DNA of 42,603 nucleotides from Halobacteriales archaeon QH_6_64_20. Its GTDB lineage: Archaea > Halobacteriota > Halobacteria > Halobacteriales > Halococcaceae. The notes beneath the pieces are model-generated. The model was not told the origin of the DNA. It did no database searches and was given only the letters and a program-made list of their open reading frames with translations. Below are positions 1 through 9,692 of the stretch, in pieces (position 1 is the first letter of the stretch; every line of letters starts with the position of its first letter). The DNA lies in contig PXQR01000029.1 in the NCBI GenBank assembly GCA_003021235.1, positions 1-42,603 of the forward strand, read 5' to 3'. The position numbers were made by a program, and so were the translations under genes.

Positions 1-646
1 CGCTACGGGCGTCGAACGGGCGTCGATCGAGGGGGCCCCGGAGCCAGATGGGTTCGACCCGCCGGCCGCCGACGCTGTCGGTCAATCGGACGGTCGGGTG
101 TTCGTGTCCGATACAGACCGTCGGGGCCTCGACGACGTCGGACGCGGGCCAGGTGTGTCCGTGGGCGAACCCGACCGCTCCGAGCCGAACGCCCTCGGTC
201 GGCGTTACACGAACGTCCTCGATCCCCGCCCGTTCGACGACCTCCTCCATGCCGCCGTCGTGGTTGCCCTTCACGACGACGACCGAAACCCGCTCGGTGA
301 GCGTCTCGAAGAGGATCTCCAGTTCCTTGCGTTCCTCCTCGCCCGGATCGCCGATCGCGTGGGCGAGATCGCCGAGGAAGACGACCCTTTCAGTTCGCGT
401 TTCGTCGAGCAAGGCATGGAGGCGTTCGCGCCGGTCGGCGGCGTGACTCGGCACCGAGACGCCTTCCCGGCGGAGACCGACCTCCAACCCGGCGTGATAG
501 TCCGCGACAACGAGCGCACGTTCGCCGTGCCGGGAATCACCGCCTCGAGATTCATCGCACCGAGGATCGTCGTTTCGGGGACGCGTGTCGACGACCGCGG
601 CCGGCGCTTCGGGGACCGGTTCGATCGGATCGGAACCCGCCGCCAT
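1..646 (-). CDS. rpe: Calcineurin-like metallophosphoesterase (Rpe-like), 3' part cut by window edge
   Basis: About 215 codons are visible; the gene runs off the left edge. Metallophosphoesterase signatures appear in order: a D-x-H site in VVADYHAGLE, GDLAHA, the GNHD-type motif VVKGNHDGG, then FAHGHTW and IGHEHP. These would bind the two metal ions of a calcineurin-type phosphoesterase. The ATG at 644-646 overlaps the TGA of the upstream rpap gene (ATGA), which points to translational coupling. The order rpa - rpap - phosphoesterase matches the rpa1-rpap1-rpe operon described in Haloferax volcanii, so a role with the ssDNA-binding complex is inferred from context. The first ~40 residues look poorly conserved (low complexity), so an internal start is possible. 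Substrate unknown. Confidence 0.85.
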   Translation of the reverse strand, partial: MAAGSDPIEPVPEAPAAVVDTRPRNDDPRCDESRGGDSRHGERALVVADYHAGLEVGLRREGVSVPSHAADRRERLHALLDETRTERVVFLGDLAHAIGDPGEEERKELEILFETLTERVSVVVVKGNHDGGMEEVVERAGIEDVRVTPTEGVRLGAVGFAHGHTWPASDVVEAPTVCIGHEHPTVRLTDSVGGRRVEPIWLRGPLDRRPFDARS

Positions 647-2634
647 CAGATGGCCTTGAGTTTCCCCTCGTCCGGTTCGTAACACTGTCCGCCCATCAGT
701 GCGTCCTGGATGGCTGCCTCCGCCTCGTCCTCGTCGATGCCGTGCTCCCCCTCGACGCGCTCGATTACTCTCCCTCGCTCCGCGCCGTCGCCGTCGTCCA
801 GCGCGCGCATCGCGTCCATTACCGCCTCGGTGGCGTCGACGTCCTCGGCATCGTCGCCCCCAGCATCGACGTCTGCTGGGTCGCGGTCGGCGTCCGCCTC
901 GACCACACCGGCCTCGTTTCCGTTAGACGTCGGTTCCTCGTTCGACGGTGCTTCGTCGCTCGCTACTCCCGCGTCGTCCGCCTCGGACCCGCTGGTCGGT
1001 TCCGACTCGTCGACCGACCCGGTGTCGAAGTCGTCATCGAGGGCGTCATCGGAGTCGGTGCCGGGCTCGACGGGTTCGGTGGGGTCGGTGGAATCGGTAG
1101 TCTCGGTTTCGGCCTCTGTTCCGGCTCCGGTCCTGGATTCCGCTTCGGCTTTCGGGTTCCCCTCGGAATTGAACTCCGGCCCCGATTCGGTCTCGGCGGC
1201 GAACTCGTCGATCGCGTCGCCGCCCGGGTCCACGTCGCCCGTCGCTCTGTCGTCCGCCGGCAGGTCGTCCTCGCTCCTCTCATCGTCGTCCTCGATCGGT
1301 GGTGCGGTCGGTTCGATATCGGCCTCGCCGGGGTCGTCGACCTCCGAGCCGGTACTGAAGTCGGTTCCGTACTCGGCTTCGATCTCCGCGCGCTCCTCGT
1401 CGCTGAGGTCGAACTCGCCCTCGAACTCCTCGCTGTCCTCTCCGTCCTCGCGCCCCTCGAACCCGTTGCCCTCTCCGAACTCACCGGCATCGCCGGTGCT
1501 GTCGATGCCGCTGACGTCGTCGACCGGCCCGGGCTCGCTACCCGATTCCTCCGTGGAACTCGTGGCGAACTCGTCGGCCTCACTGCCGTCCGTGTCCATG
1601 GCTTCGGAACCCGAAGCTGCGCCGTCGTTCGTCCCGGCGTCTCCCGTCTTACCGTCCACGTCGGCCATTGGCGTCGGATCACCCGCCCCGATCGGGCCGT
1701 CGGTGTCGTCGATATCGTCGCTATCGTTGCTGTCGTCGACGGCTCCGACCCCGGCCGTGTCGGTGCCCGCACTCGCTCCCTCGGGTGTCTCGGGCTCCGT
1801 CGGTTCCGGCACCGTGGTTTCCGCGTCGGTCTCCGCCCCCGTGAGCGCCGCGACGGCGCTCTCGCCAGCCGAACCGGCCGCGAGGGAATCGAGATCGACT
1901 TCGTCTCGGTCGCCCTTCTCGTCCGGCGCGATGTCGAGCGGTCGTACGTCCTCTCCGTCGCCGGCGACGAGCCGCGCGGCGTCGAGCGCTGCCTCGCGTA
2001 CCGCCGCGAGGTACGCCGGCGTGGTCCCGTAGTGTTCGCGTGCGAGCGAGATACCCGAGTGAGTCGTGTCGCCCTCGTCGCCCGCCTGTTCGCTCCTAAC
2101 TCCACCCGTCGGCACCTCGCCGTCCGCCGACGGCTCGCCCTCTGCGAGCGCGGCGGCGAACGCTCCGATCCGATCGAGCGTCTGTGCAGTCGTTTCAACG
2201 ATCCATCGGTCACGGGTGGCCGCGTCGATCTCGCTGATCGTCTCCGGTCGGATCGAGGTGAACACCCGATCGGAGTCCTCGGGCTCGAAGATCCGAGCCT
2301 TCCCGGTGACGGCGACGAACGCCGGTGGTTCGAGTCGTTCGAGCGCCGCGAGCGCGTCGGGTTGGTACTGGCCGGCATACACGACGAACACACCTGTGGG
2401 GTCGGCGATCCGTGCGCGTAGCTGATCGCTGTCGAGCGTTTCGAGTTCGGTCAGCACGCCCGCGACGAAGAGGCGGTTGGCCCGCGCGCCCGTCGGCGTC
2501 ACGACGTAGTTCGGCGCGCGTTCCTCGTCGCTTTCCGAATACGAGAGGCTCGCGTCGTCGAACTCGGCGGCGAACACCCGGTGGGCCACCTCCCGGCGCG
2601 GGCGCTCGTCCGTCTCTCCTTCCGTTTCGCTCAC
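646..2634 (-). CDS. rpap: RPA-associated protein (Rpap)
   Basis: 662 residues. Three parts are visible. Residues about 10-160 look like an OB-fold domain (REVAHRVFAAEFDD; VVTPTGARANRLFVAGVLTE; DPTGVFVVYAGQY). A very long D/E/S/T/G-rich, probably disordered stretch covers roughly 200-590. A C-terminal winged-helix-like segment ends in GGQCYEPDEGKLKAI. Rpap proteins are specific partners of archaeal RPA and copurify with it in Haloferax. The start is GTG at 2632-2634; it overlaps the TGA of rpa (GTGA), and the stop overlaps the next ATG, so three genes form one coupled operon. The acidic linker is strikingly long and is the likely reason for many spurious antisense ORFs here. Confidence 0.88.
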   Translation of the reverse strand: MSETEGETDERPRREVAHRVFAAEFDDASLSYSESDEERAPNYVVTPTGARANRLFVAGVLTELETLDSDQLRARIADPTGVFVVYAGQYQPDALAALERLEPPAFVAVTGKARIFEPEDSDRVFTSIRPETISEIDAATRDRWIVETTAQTLDRIGAFAAALAEGEPSADGEVPTGGVRSEQAGDEGDTTHSGISLAREHYGTTPAYLAAVREAALDAARLVAGDGEDVRPLDIAPDEKGDRDEVDLDSLAAGSAGESAVAALTGAETDAETTVPEPTEPETPEGASAGTDTAGVGAVDDSNDSDDIDDTDGPIGAGDPTPMADVDGKTGDAGTNDGAASGSEAMDTDGSEADEFATSSTEESGSEPGPVDDVSGIDSTGDAGEFGEGNGFEGREDGEDSEEFEGEFDLSDEERAEIEAEYGTDFSTGSEVDDPGEADIEPTAPPIEDDDERSEDDLPADDRATGDVDPGGDAIDEFAAETESGPEFNSEGNPKAEAESRTGAGTEAETETTDSTDPTEPVEPGTDSDDALDDDFDTGSVDESEPTSGSEADDAGVASDEAPSNEEPTSNGNEAGVVEADADRDPADVDAGGDDAEDVDATEAVMDAMRALDDGDGAERGRVIERVEGEHGIDEDEAEAAIQDALMGGQCYEPDEGKLKAI

Positions 2635-3941
2635 GGCGATCCCTCCACGGCGACGCCGGTCTCCTCTTGCCCGCCCGCTATCCGGTCGAGCAGTGCTCGG
2701 GCGCGTGCCGCGGGGTCGTCGTCGTTCTCGTCGAACGCGGACGCATTGAGGTTCGCACCGTACTCGTCGACGCTCAACGTTCCCCGTACTCGAAATTCGC
2801 GGCCGACGATTTCCTCGCTAATGGTCTCGGCGACGACCGTCTGATCCATCGCCTCGCGGGCCTGCTCGCGGGCGTCGTTGATGTCGCCGCCGTAGATCGC
2901 CGCGGTGATCTCAGCACCCAAAATCGCGGTCACGGCGTCGGTCCCGTCGTCCAGAATCGCCTTGATCCTGAGGTCGTCGACGCCGTCGACCGACCCGTGT
3001 GAGCGACACTGGCCCTTCTGGACGACGCGCCCACACTCCGGACAGCGCTGGATGAGTCCGGATCCGTCACGAACCGCAAGCACGTTCGCACACACCTCGA
3101 CGTCGAACATTCCGCCCGACTCGATCGCGTCGGCGATGGTGTATCGGGGCGCGCCCGCCTCCGCGTCGATTGCCGTTTCGCTCCCCGTGACGACCGAAAA
3201 CTCCGAAACGTTCACCGACGGTGCGCCGCGGAACTCGCGCACGTAGGCGTTCTCGATCCGTACCGATTGGCCTTCTTCGATCGTGTCGTGGGGTGCCCAG
3301 TCGGTAAAGGGCAATCGAGCGCTCTCGTCGGCGAGCACGCCACTGAGGATCTCGGTCTCGCCGTCCCGGCCGTCGATGGTCTTCGTCTCGACCTCGCTTA
3401 CCTTCACCTCGATCGCCACGCCCCGATCGCCGGGTTCGAGGTCGGCGAGCGTCGCCTCGCCGCCGATCTCGTAGGGCACTTCCAGCGAATCCTCGCTCTT
3501 CTCGATCGTCGTGTTCGATCCGAGGTTGAGTTCGGGGTTTCCCTCCCATTCTCGGACGCCAGCCCCGATCGCGGTGATCGTATCGCCGGGGCCGAGGTCG
3601 AAGTCCTCCCAGGCGGTATAGGAGATCCTCCCGCCTTCGTCGGCGAGTTCGCCCTCGAATATCTCCGAGTCACGGCCCTGATAGCGGATCGAGCGTTTGC
3701 CGACCGTGAGTACCCGACCGGTAACGGTCACCGCCGAGTCAGTGGTGGAGACCTCTCCGATGGCAGCGGGTTCGGGTTCCCCTGCCTGGGAACTCCCGTC
3801 GCCGTACTTGCGCCGGAGGCTCGATTTGGCCTCCTCGACGGGGACGCTGTACTGTACCAGGTTCTCCAAGTCGTCTTTGACCTCCTGTTTGTCAACGCCG
3901 AGAGCGGAGGCGAGCTCTTCGGCGTGGTCGTCGAGACTCAT
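2631..3941 (-). CDS. rpa: Replication protein A, multi-OB-fold ssDNA-binding protein
   Basis: 436 residues. A helical N-terminus (MSLDDHAEELASALGVDKQE) is followed by OB-fold repeats, each with a recognisable start and a W/F-containing strand (VTVTGRVLTVGKR...YTAWEDFDLGPGD; GVAIEVKVSEVETKT...LPFTDWAPHDTIEEGQ). A C4/C3H-type zinc site sits at about residues 299-314 (CPECGRVVQKGQCRSHG) inside the last OB fold. It binds single-stranded DNA in replication, repair and recombination. Its partner genes rpap and rpe-like follow with overlapping codons. Among haloarchaeal RPAs, the zinc finger plus this operon fits the RPA1 type; paralog assignment is by context. Confidence 0.93.
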   Translation of the reverse strand: MSLDDHAEELASALGVDKQEVKDDLENLVQYSVPVEEAKSSLRRKYGDGSSQAGEPEPAAIGEVSTTDSAVTVTGRVLTVGKRSIRYQGRDSEIFEGELADEGGRISYTAWEDFDLGPGDTITAIGAGVREWEGNPELNLGSNTTIEKSEDSLEVPYEIGGEATLADLEPGDRGVAIEVKVSEVETKTIDGRDGETEILSGVLADESARLPFTDWAPHDTIEEGQSVRIENAYVREFRGAPSVNVSEFSVVTGSETAIDAEAGAPRYTIADAIESGGMFDVEVCANVLAVRDGSGLIQRCPECGRVVQKGQCRSHGSVDGVDDLRIKAILDDGTDAVTAILGAEITAAIYGGDINDAREQAREAMDQTVVAETISEEIVGREFRVRGTLSVDEYGANLNASAFDENDDDPAARARALLDRIAGGQEETGVAVEGSP

Positions 3942-3962
3942 CGACTACTATAGGGTCGCCGC

Positions 3963-3971
3963 GGTTAAAAA
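3963..3971 (-). promoter_or_regulatory. TATA box of the rpa operon
   Basis: On the minus strand this reads TTTTTAACC, centred about 26 nt upstream of the rpa ATG (3941). That spacing is expected for an archaeal TATA box serving a leaderless mRNA. It is A/T-rich in an otherwise GC-rich stretch. Confidence 0.6.
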
Positions 3972-4100
3972 GGCGTCCGTGAACGGACCGAATCCCGGCG
4001 AAACGACCCCGAACACCGGAATCGGTACTTCGGCCGTGGTTCGTGATACCCGACGGGAGGTGGGGCGGGGCTCCAGGACGGAGCGGGACGGCTCGATCGC

Positions 4101-5402
4101 TTACCCGTCCTCGGACGTCGCCGTGAACGTATAGGCTCCGGTGACCATGTCGACCGCGAAGGCGAGGTCACGGGTCGCGTTGTAGGCCATCCCCCAGGTC
4201 ATCGGCGCGTCGAGTCCGGCGAACCCCGGGCCGGCGTCTTCCGCGATGGTGCCGGCCTCGTCGTCGGTTCGGTACTGATTCACCGACACTGGGTCGGTCG
4301 GGTCGCCCACGTCGTAGAGGACGGCTCCCTCGTGGTAGTCGGCGCTCACGAGCAGGGTGGTCGATTCCCGCGGGATCGCGTCGAAGTTATGGCCCGTCCA
4401 GTCGAGTCGCTCTGTGGGGAGGTCCTCCTGGACTTCGGCGTTCGGCGAGAGGGTAAAGCCGATCGGCACCGGATCGGACGGTGAACCCTCGTCGTACCCG
4501 ATATCGAAGACGTGCTTGCCGCCCGGTTTCCCGGTCGCTACTTCGTCGCCGACGTACGCGAGGCCGCGCTCGGGATCGTAGTTCGCGTAGTGACAGTTCT
4601 CGAAGGCCACCTCTCCAAGGGGGACGTCGCGGTAGTTCGGCTCGTTCGCGTACGCATAGCGGCCGACCTCCGTCGGGGCCGCGGGGTCGCTCGTATCGAG
4701 TACGACGTACCCGTCGAGGCCGCCGCCGATGTACGCGGCATGCGCGAGGTCGCGCTCGCCGTCGATCACGACGTCGTGACAGGCTCCGGCCGGCCCGAAC
4801 TCTCCGAGTACGGTAGGACTCGCCGGATCGCTCACGTCGACGACGTCGAGTCCCGGCTCCGAACTCCCGAACCCGCCGTTGACCGCATAGAGCGTCGGCG
4901 TCTCGGGGTCGGGGTGGGCGGAGACGTTGTGCGTGTGACCGGCGTCGATGGCCGCGACGATCTCGGGGTCTTCCGGCGACCCCGACTCGTAACCGTAGTC
5001 GATCACCTCGACGCCGCCGACTCCGTCCCGGTTGTTCGGCTCCTGCGTGCGGTAATACAGCCCGTCGCGCGGGTCGAACGCCACGTCGGCGTTGCGGGTG
5101 TCGGGGCTCGACGGAACCTGATGTACTTCCGTCGGGTTCGTCGGCTCGTCGAGATCGACTAAGAAGGAACCGCCCCGCCCGAAGTAGCTCCCGACGACGC
5201 CGTAACCCCCGTCGGGACGGACATCGGCCTCGGTGTACTCGCCCGGGGGGTTCGACAGAACCGAGTGACCGCGCTTTCGGAGCCGGCCGCTCGCACGCTC
5301 GTTCCCGCTTCCCTGGAGCCGTGCGCCCGCCGTGGCGACGCCGCCGAGAAGGGTCGCCGATCCCAGCGCCTTCAGTACCGATCGTCGGTCAGCAGTCATC
5401 AT
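4101..5402 (-). CDS. Exported LVIVD-repeat beta-propeller protein
   Basis: 433 residues. The N-terminus has a twin-arginine type signal (ADRRSVLKALGSATLLGG) with a hydrophobic stretch, so Tat export across the membrane is likely, the usual route in haloarchaea. The body contains repeats of the LVIVD type, each with a V-D-x-S/D-P-x-x-P-T motif (LDVVDVSDPASPTVLGEFG; YVVLDTSDPAAPTEVGRYAY; VLYDVGDPTDPVSVNQY). These are known from secreted beta-propeller proteins of unknown function. The gene is monocistronic, upstream of the rpa operon and divergent from the reductase gene. Two adjacent ATG codons (5402 and 5399) are possible starts. No enzymatic residues are recognised. Confidence 0.75.
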   Translation of the reverse strand: MMTADRRSVLKALGSATLLGGVATAGARLQGSGNERASGRLRKRGHSVLSNPPGEYTEADVRPDGGYGVVGSYFGRGGSFLVDLDEPTNPTEVHQVPSSPDTRNADVAFDPRDGLYYRTQEPNNRDGVGGVEVIDYGYESGSPEDPEIVAAIDAGHTHNVSAHPDPETPTLYAVNGGFGSSEPGLDVVDVSDPASPTVLGEFGPAGACHDVVIDGERDLAHAAYIGGGLDGYVVLDTSDPAAPTEVGRYAYANEPNYRDVPLGEVAFENCHYANYDPERGLAYVGDEVATGKPGGKHVFDIGYDEGSPSDPVPIGFTLSPNAEVQEDLPTERLDWTGHNFDAIPRESTTLLVSADYHEGAVLYDVGDPTDPVSVNQYRTDDEAGTIAEDAGPGFAGLDAPMTWGMAYNATRDLAFAVDMVTGAYTFTATSEDG

Positions 5403-5674
5403 TCCGTCAAAATCCCCTTATGATTACGTCGCGCTACAGGGACATATCGGTTGTGACGCCCTCCCCGAATTTCGCGCGTGAAAGCGCTGGATTCGAGCAG
5501 TCGCCGGTCTTCGCCCTGGTCCGTGCGCGTCGACGTACTTCGACGTCGGCTCCTCATCGCTCAACGTGGCTCGCCGACCCGTCGGCGGGACGGCCCGGTA
5601 GCGTCGATAGCACCGGATCGAGCGGTCGAGCGCCGTCGCGAAACCGGTTTGTCCGCCCCGCTACAGGTCGGGAC

Positions 5675-6343
5675 GTGTACGTCACGGTCAACGCCGCGAT
5701 GAGCGCCGATGGGAAACTGTCCTCCCGGCGGCGCGAGCAGGTGCGGATCAGCGGTCCCGAGGACTTCGCGCGCGTCGATCGCCTCCGCGCCGCCAGCGAC
5801 GCCGTCCTCGTGGGCGTCGGAACGGTTCTCGCCGACGATCCCTCCCTCACCGTCAAGAACCCGGACCTCGTCGCCGCCCGCGAGGAGCGCGGTGACTCCC
5901 CTCACCCTGCCCGCGTCGTCGCCGACTCGCGGGCACGGACCCCGCTCGACGCGCGAGTACTCGACGGGAGCGCAGGGACCTACGTGCTCGTGAGCGACGC
6001 CGCACCCCCCGACCGGCGCGAGGCGCTCGAAGACGCCGGGGCGAGGGCGATCGTCGCCGGCGAGACCCGTGTGAGTCTCCCCGAAGCGCTCGACGTGCTC
6101 GACGGAGAGGGGATAGAGCGGCTCATGGCGGAAGGCGGTGGCGAGGTGATCGCCTCGCTGTTCGGGGCAGGACTGGTGGACGAGCTCTCCGTTTTCGTCG
6201 GCTCGCTGGTGATCGGTGGTCGGGACGCCCCGACGCTCGTCGACGGCGCGGGCTTCACCGGTGACTTCCCGTCACTCGCGCTCGAAGGCGTCGAGCGCCT
6301 CGATAACGGCGTCTGCCTGACTTGGAACGCCGAGGACTCCTGA
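5675..6343 (+). CDS. arfC: 2,5-diamino-6-ribosylamino-4(3H)-pyrimidinone 5'-phosphate reductase
   Basis: 222 residues from a GTG start. RibD C-terminal/RIB7 family: YVTVNAAMSADGKLSSRR at the N-terminus, then ISGPEDFARVDRLRAASDAVLVGVGTVLADDPSLTV, and the late MAEGGGEVIASLFGAGLVDE with the conserved EGG. It reduces the ribosylamino-pyrimidinone to the ribitylamino form in archaeal riboflavin/F420 biosynthesis, probably with NAD(P)H. The open frame extends to 5321 upstream, but family members begin at the VTVNAAMS motif, so GTG 5675 is preferred. Shares the theme of F420 with cofD at 21-22 kb. Confidence 0.88.
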   Translation: MYVTVNAAMSADGKLSSRRREQVRISGPEDFARVDRLRAASDAVLVGVGTVLADDPSLTVKNPDLVAAREERGDSPHPARVVADSRARTPLDARVLDGSAGTYVLVSDAAPPDRREALEDAGARAIVAGETRVSLPEALDVLDGEGIERLMAEGGGEVIASLFGAGLVDELSVFVGSLVIGGRDAPTLVDGAGFTGDFPSLALEGVERLDNGVCLTWNAEDS

Positions 6344-6406
6344 GACGACAGTACGATTCGATCCCGTGTCGCTACGTACTGCCGTGAGTTACTGTGCGTT
6401 CAAACT

Positions 6407-8138
6407 TCATTCGAGCTGGTGGTAATCGAGCTCGTAGCCGGCGTCGAGTGCGTCCTGGACTTCGGCGCTCGGCTCGTCGGGCGTCTTCGTCGTCAGTTCC
6501 ATGCCGTCGAACGACCGTTCGTAGAGGAGGTTCCGGTGCCACTCCTCGCTCGCGTCCTCGAAGTCGGTGCGGAAGTGTGCGCCGCGGGACTCACGGCGCT
6601 CGCGGGCCCCCCGGAGCACGGCTTCGGCGACCGTCAGCGAGAAGCCGACATCGACCGCGTACTCGAACGACCGCCTTCTCCGCGCGGAGGATGCCCGCGT
6701 GGGACTCCAAGAGGTCGCCGAGCTCTCCCAAGAGCTCCTCGGGGACCTCGCTTCCCTCGCCGGCCATCGCGTCGAGGTCCGCGAAGTGCTCGCGGGCGAG
6801 GCGCTGCTGGGAGGCGGGTAGGACCGGCCGGTCGGCGAAAGACCGCTCGGCGAGGTGATCGCCGACGATCTTTCCGAGCGCGACGGTCTCGGCCAAGGAG
6901 TTGCCCCCGAGACGGTTCGCGCCGTGGATTCCAGCGGTGGTCTCGCCGACCGCATAGAGGTTCTCGACACCCGTCTTACCGGTCTCGAAGTCGATCTCGA
7001 CCCCACCCATCGAGTAGTGGGCCGTCGGCGCTACCTCGACCGATTCGGCGGCCAGATCGACCCCGAGGTCCGCGAAGCGTGCGTACATGCTCGGCAGGCG
7101 CTCCTCGATGAACGACCGATCGCGGTGGGAGATATCGAGGTAGACCCCGCCGTTTTCCGTGCCTCGTCCCTCGGCGATCTCGCGGGCGATCGCCCGGGCG
7201 ACGACGTCCCTGGCGTCGAGTTCCATCTGCTCGGGCGAATACCGCTCCATGAACCGTTCGCCGTCGGCGTTGAACAGGCGGCCGCCCTCGCCGCGGACCG
7301 CCTCGGTGACCAGACGGCCCTCCCACCGCTCGCCGTAGCGCTCGGCGACCATCCCCGTCGGGTGGAACTGGACGAACTCGGCGTCCATCAAGCGCGCACC
7401 CGCGTCGTAAGCGAGTGCCGGCCCGTCGCCGTTGTTTTCCTCGTCGCGCGAGGAGTGACGATCGTAGACGGCCGAGTACCCCCCGGCCGCGAGCACGACG
7501 GCCCCCGCTCGAAAGAGTAGAAAGGAGCCGTCGTTCATGTCGTAGCCGAGCGCACCGTAGACGCGCTCGCCGTCGGAGAGCAGCTTCGTGACCTGGACGT
7601 TCTCACGGTACGGGACCTCTAGCTCCTGGGCTCTACCGATCAGGGTTTCGAGCATGGCCTCGCCCGTCCGATCGCCGACGAAACAGGTCCGGCGAAAGGA
7701 CTGGGCACCGAAGTACCGTTGCTCGACCGCACCCTCGTCAGTCGCGTTAAACGGCGTCCCCCAGTCTTCGAGTTCGCGGATTCGGTCGGGCATCACCTCG
7801 GTAACGGTCTCGACGCCCGCCGGGTCGTTGAGCATGTGGCCCTCGTTCAGGGTGTCGGCGGCGTGGATCGCCGGCGAGTCCTCGGGATCGCGGCTGCCGA
7901 GCGCGGCGTTGATGCCGCCGGCCGCCCACGTGGTGTGGGCGTCCCCGTGGTCCCGTTTCCCGATCACGAGGGGCGAAACGCCGTTTTCGGCCAGTGAGAT
8001 CGCTGTCCGGGCACCGGCCGCGCCGGCACCGATCACGAGCACCGGTGTCTCGACGGTCTCGTATTCGACGCCGCTGTCGCTGTCGCTATCGCCGCCATCG
8101 ACGGTCGGATTGTCCCCGATAGATCTGTTACTTGTCAT
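6407..8138 (-). pseudogene. FAD flavoprotein of the SdhA/fumarate reductase/L-aspartate oxidase family, frame-disrupted
   Basis: Two frames together cover the family. 8138 to about 6675 gives the FAD Rossmann motif VIGAGAAGARTAISLAENG, AHTTWAAGGINAALG, VQFHPTGMV, TEAVRGEGGRLFN, TAHYSMGGVEIDF and HGANRLGGNSLAETVALG. The C-terminal part (FEYAVDVGFSLTVAEAVLRG to ELDYHQLE, stop at 6407) is in another frame. The join near 6668-6675 lacks the roughly 30-60 residues of helical domain normally found between ESHAGILR and this segment, so an internal deletion is more likely than a one-base slip. A His at the position of SdhA flavinylation (AHTTWAAGG) is present. Annotation as NadB is possible but nadA/nadC are not adjacent. 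Either a real inactivation or an assembly error. Confidence 0.8.
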
Positions 8139-8425
8139 AATGTCTTTACAATCGGGTTATAGACGATTCACCCTCTTGAGAGTGTCGAGGATGTCCGTTG
8201 GGACGTAATGCGTCTCTGAAGTCGTTCGGATCTCGGCGATACTATCATATGAGTTATATTCTGAGACGGCCGCGATCGCGGGTGCGCGAGGCGCTATCGG
8301 AGCCTCAGTAAGGGGCTGGATCGGGGAGAGCACCGAACGTCGCTCGGGGGTCGCGGACGAGCGCGACTCGACCGACGCGAACACTGATCCGAGCAGGCCG
8401 ACGGGTCGGCCTCCGATCGATCCGA

Positions 8426-9490
8426 TCAGTCGTCCGACGCGGCAGTCGCGGGTTCGACTTCGGTCGTCTTCGGTAGCGAATCGAGATAGGCGTCCGCGTC
8501 CATCGCGGCCCGACAGCCCATCCCGCCGGCGGTGATCGCCTGCTGGTAGTGGTAATCGACCACGTCGCCCGCCGCGAAGATTCCGGGGACTCCGGTGCGG
8601 GTCTGCCCGCCGTCCCGACCGCCCGCCGTCTCGACGTAGCCGGCGTCGTCGGTTTCGACTCCCGTTCCCTCGAAATAGCTCGTATTAGGCGTGTGGCCGA
8701 TCGCGATGAACACGCCATCGACGTCGAAGTCGAACGCTTCGGTTCGATCGTCGTTCCGTTTGTCGGTCGGATGACCTTCGGGGTGGCGAACCAGTTGCAC
8801 CCGATCGATGCCACCCTCGGGGGTGCCCTCGATCTCGACGAGTTCGGTGTTGCGCATGAGTTCGACGTCGCCGGCCTCTACCTTTTCTTCGATCTCGTCG
8901 AGCCAGTACGCTTCCGCACGGAACTCCTGGCGGCGGTGGGCGATATGAACCGTCGAGGCGAATCGTGTGAGGAAATGGGCTTCCTCCATCGCGGCGTCGC
9001 CCCCGCCGACCACGAGCAACTCCTGATCGCGGAAAAAGGCCCCGTCGCAGGTCGCACACGTCGAGACGCCATAGCCCATGAGGTCGTCCTCGCCGGGCAC
9101 GTTGAGCGTGCGGGCGCTCGCGCCGCTGGCGGCGATGAACGAATCAGTACGGATCTCCCTGCCCGAAGAGAGCGAGACGCGGTGTGGGTCGCCCTCCCGC
9201 TCGCTCGGTTCGACGTTCGTGACGACGCCGTGTTCGACCTCAGCACCGAACTGTCTCGCTTGGTCTTTCATCCGCGAGATGAGGTCCGGCCCGGAAATCC
9301 CCTCCGGAAAGCCGGGATAGTTCGCCACGTCGGTCGTGAGTGTAAGCTGGCCGCCCGGTTCGACCCCTTCGAGCACGAGCGGGTCATGGTTCGCCCGCGC
9401 GGCATAGATCGCCGCGGTCAATCCCGCGATCCCCGTCCCGGCGATTACCAACCGACGACGCTCGGAGTCGTCGGAGTCGGTGTCGGTCAT
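8426..9490 (-). CDS. trxB: Thioredoxin reductase (NAD(P)H, FAD)
   Basis: 354 residues. FAD-binding Rossmann motif RRLVIAGTGIAGLTAAIYAARA near the N-terminus, the redox-active disulfide CATCDGAFF, the NAD(P)H-binding VVGGGDAAMEEAHFLTRFA, and the C-terminal FAD motif GIFAAGDVVDYHYQQAITAGGMG. It would reduce thioredoxin in the cytoplasm. The open frame runs upstream to 9784, but the ATG at 9490 starts a typical short acidic leader (MTDTDSDDSERR) just before the Rossmann fold, so it is chosen. The 287 bp between its stop and the neighbouring flavoprotein start hold no gene I can support. Confidence 0.92.
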   Translation of the reverse strand: MTDTDSDDSERRRLVIAGTGIAGLTAAIYAARANHDPLVLEGVEPGGQLTLTTDVANYPGFPEGISGPDLISRMKDQARQFGAEVEHGVVTNVEPSEREGDPHRVSLSSGREIRTDSFIAASGASARTLNVPGEDDLMGYGVSTCATCDGAFFRDQELLVVGGGDAAMEEAHFLTRFASTVHIAHRRQEFRAEAYWLDEIEEKVEAGDVELMRNTELVEIEGTPEGGIDRVQLVRHPEGHPTDKRNDDRTEAFDFDVDGVFIAIGHTPNTSYFEGTGVETDDAGYVETAGGRDGGQTRTGVPGIFAAGDVVDYHYQQAITAGGMGCRAAMDADAYLDSLPKTTEVEPATAASDD

Positions 9491-9692
9491 AAGCGGAACT
9501 TGGCCGTCACCTCGTATGTAGGTTGTGCTCGGCCGAACTCGACGCGATCTCGACACCGTTCGTCGCTCTTCGGACCCGCCTTCGCCGCGTATCCGAACCT
9601 CGTCCGACCCGATCCGTTCCCAATCGCCATAACCCGATTCGCCAGCCACGGCTCGCCCGAAGCGTTTTCGCCTCGCTCCCCGCTTTCCAGGT

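Noticed and set aside
742-2421. Long plus-strand open frames opposite rpap
   Set aside because: They are complements of the D/E/S/T-rich Rpap linker; GC-rich codon bias opens antisense frames, and the products lack any family features.
5321-5674. N-terminal extension of the reductase frame
   Set aside because: The added 118 residues are basic and unlike the family; homologs start at the VTVNAAMS motif (GTG 5675).
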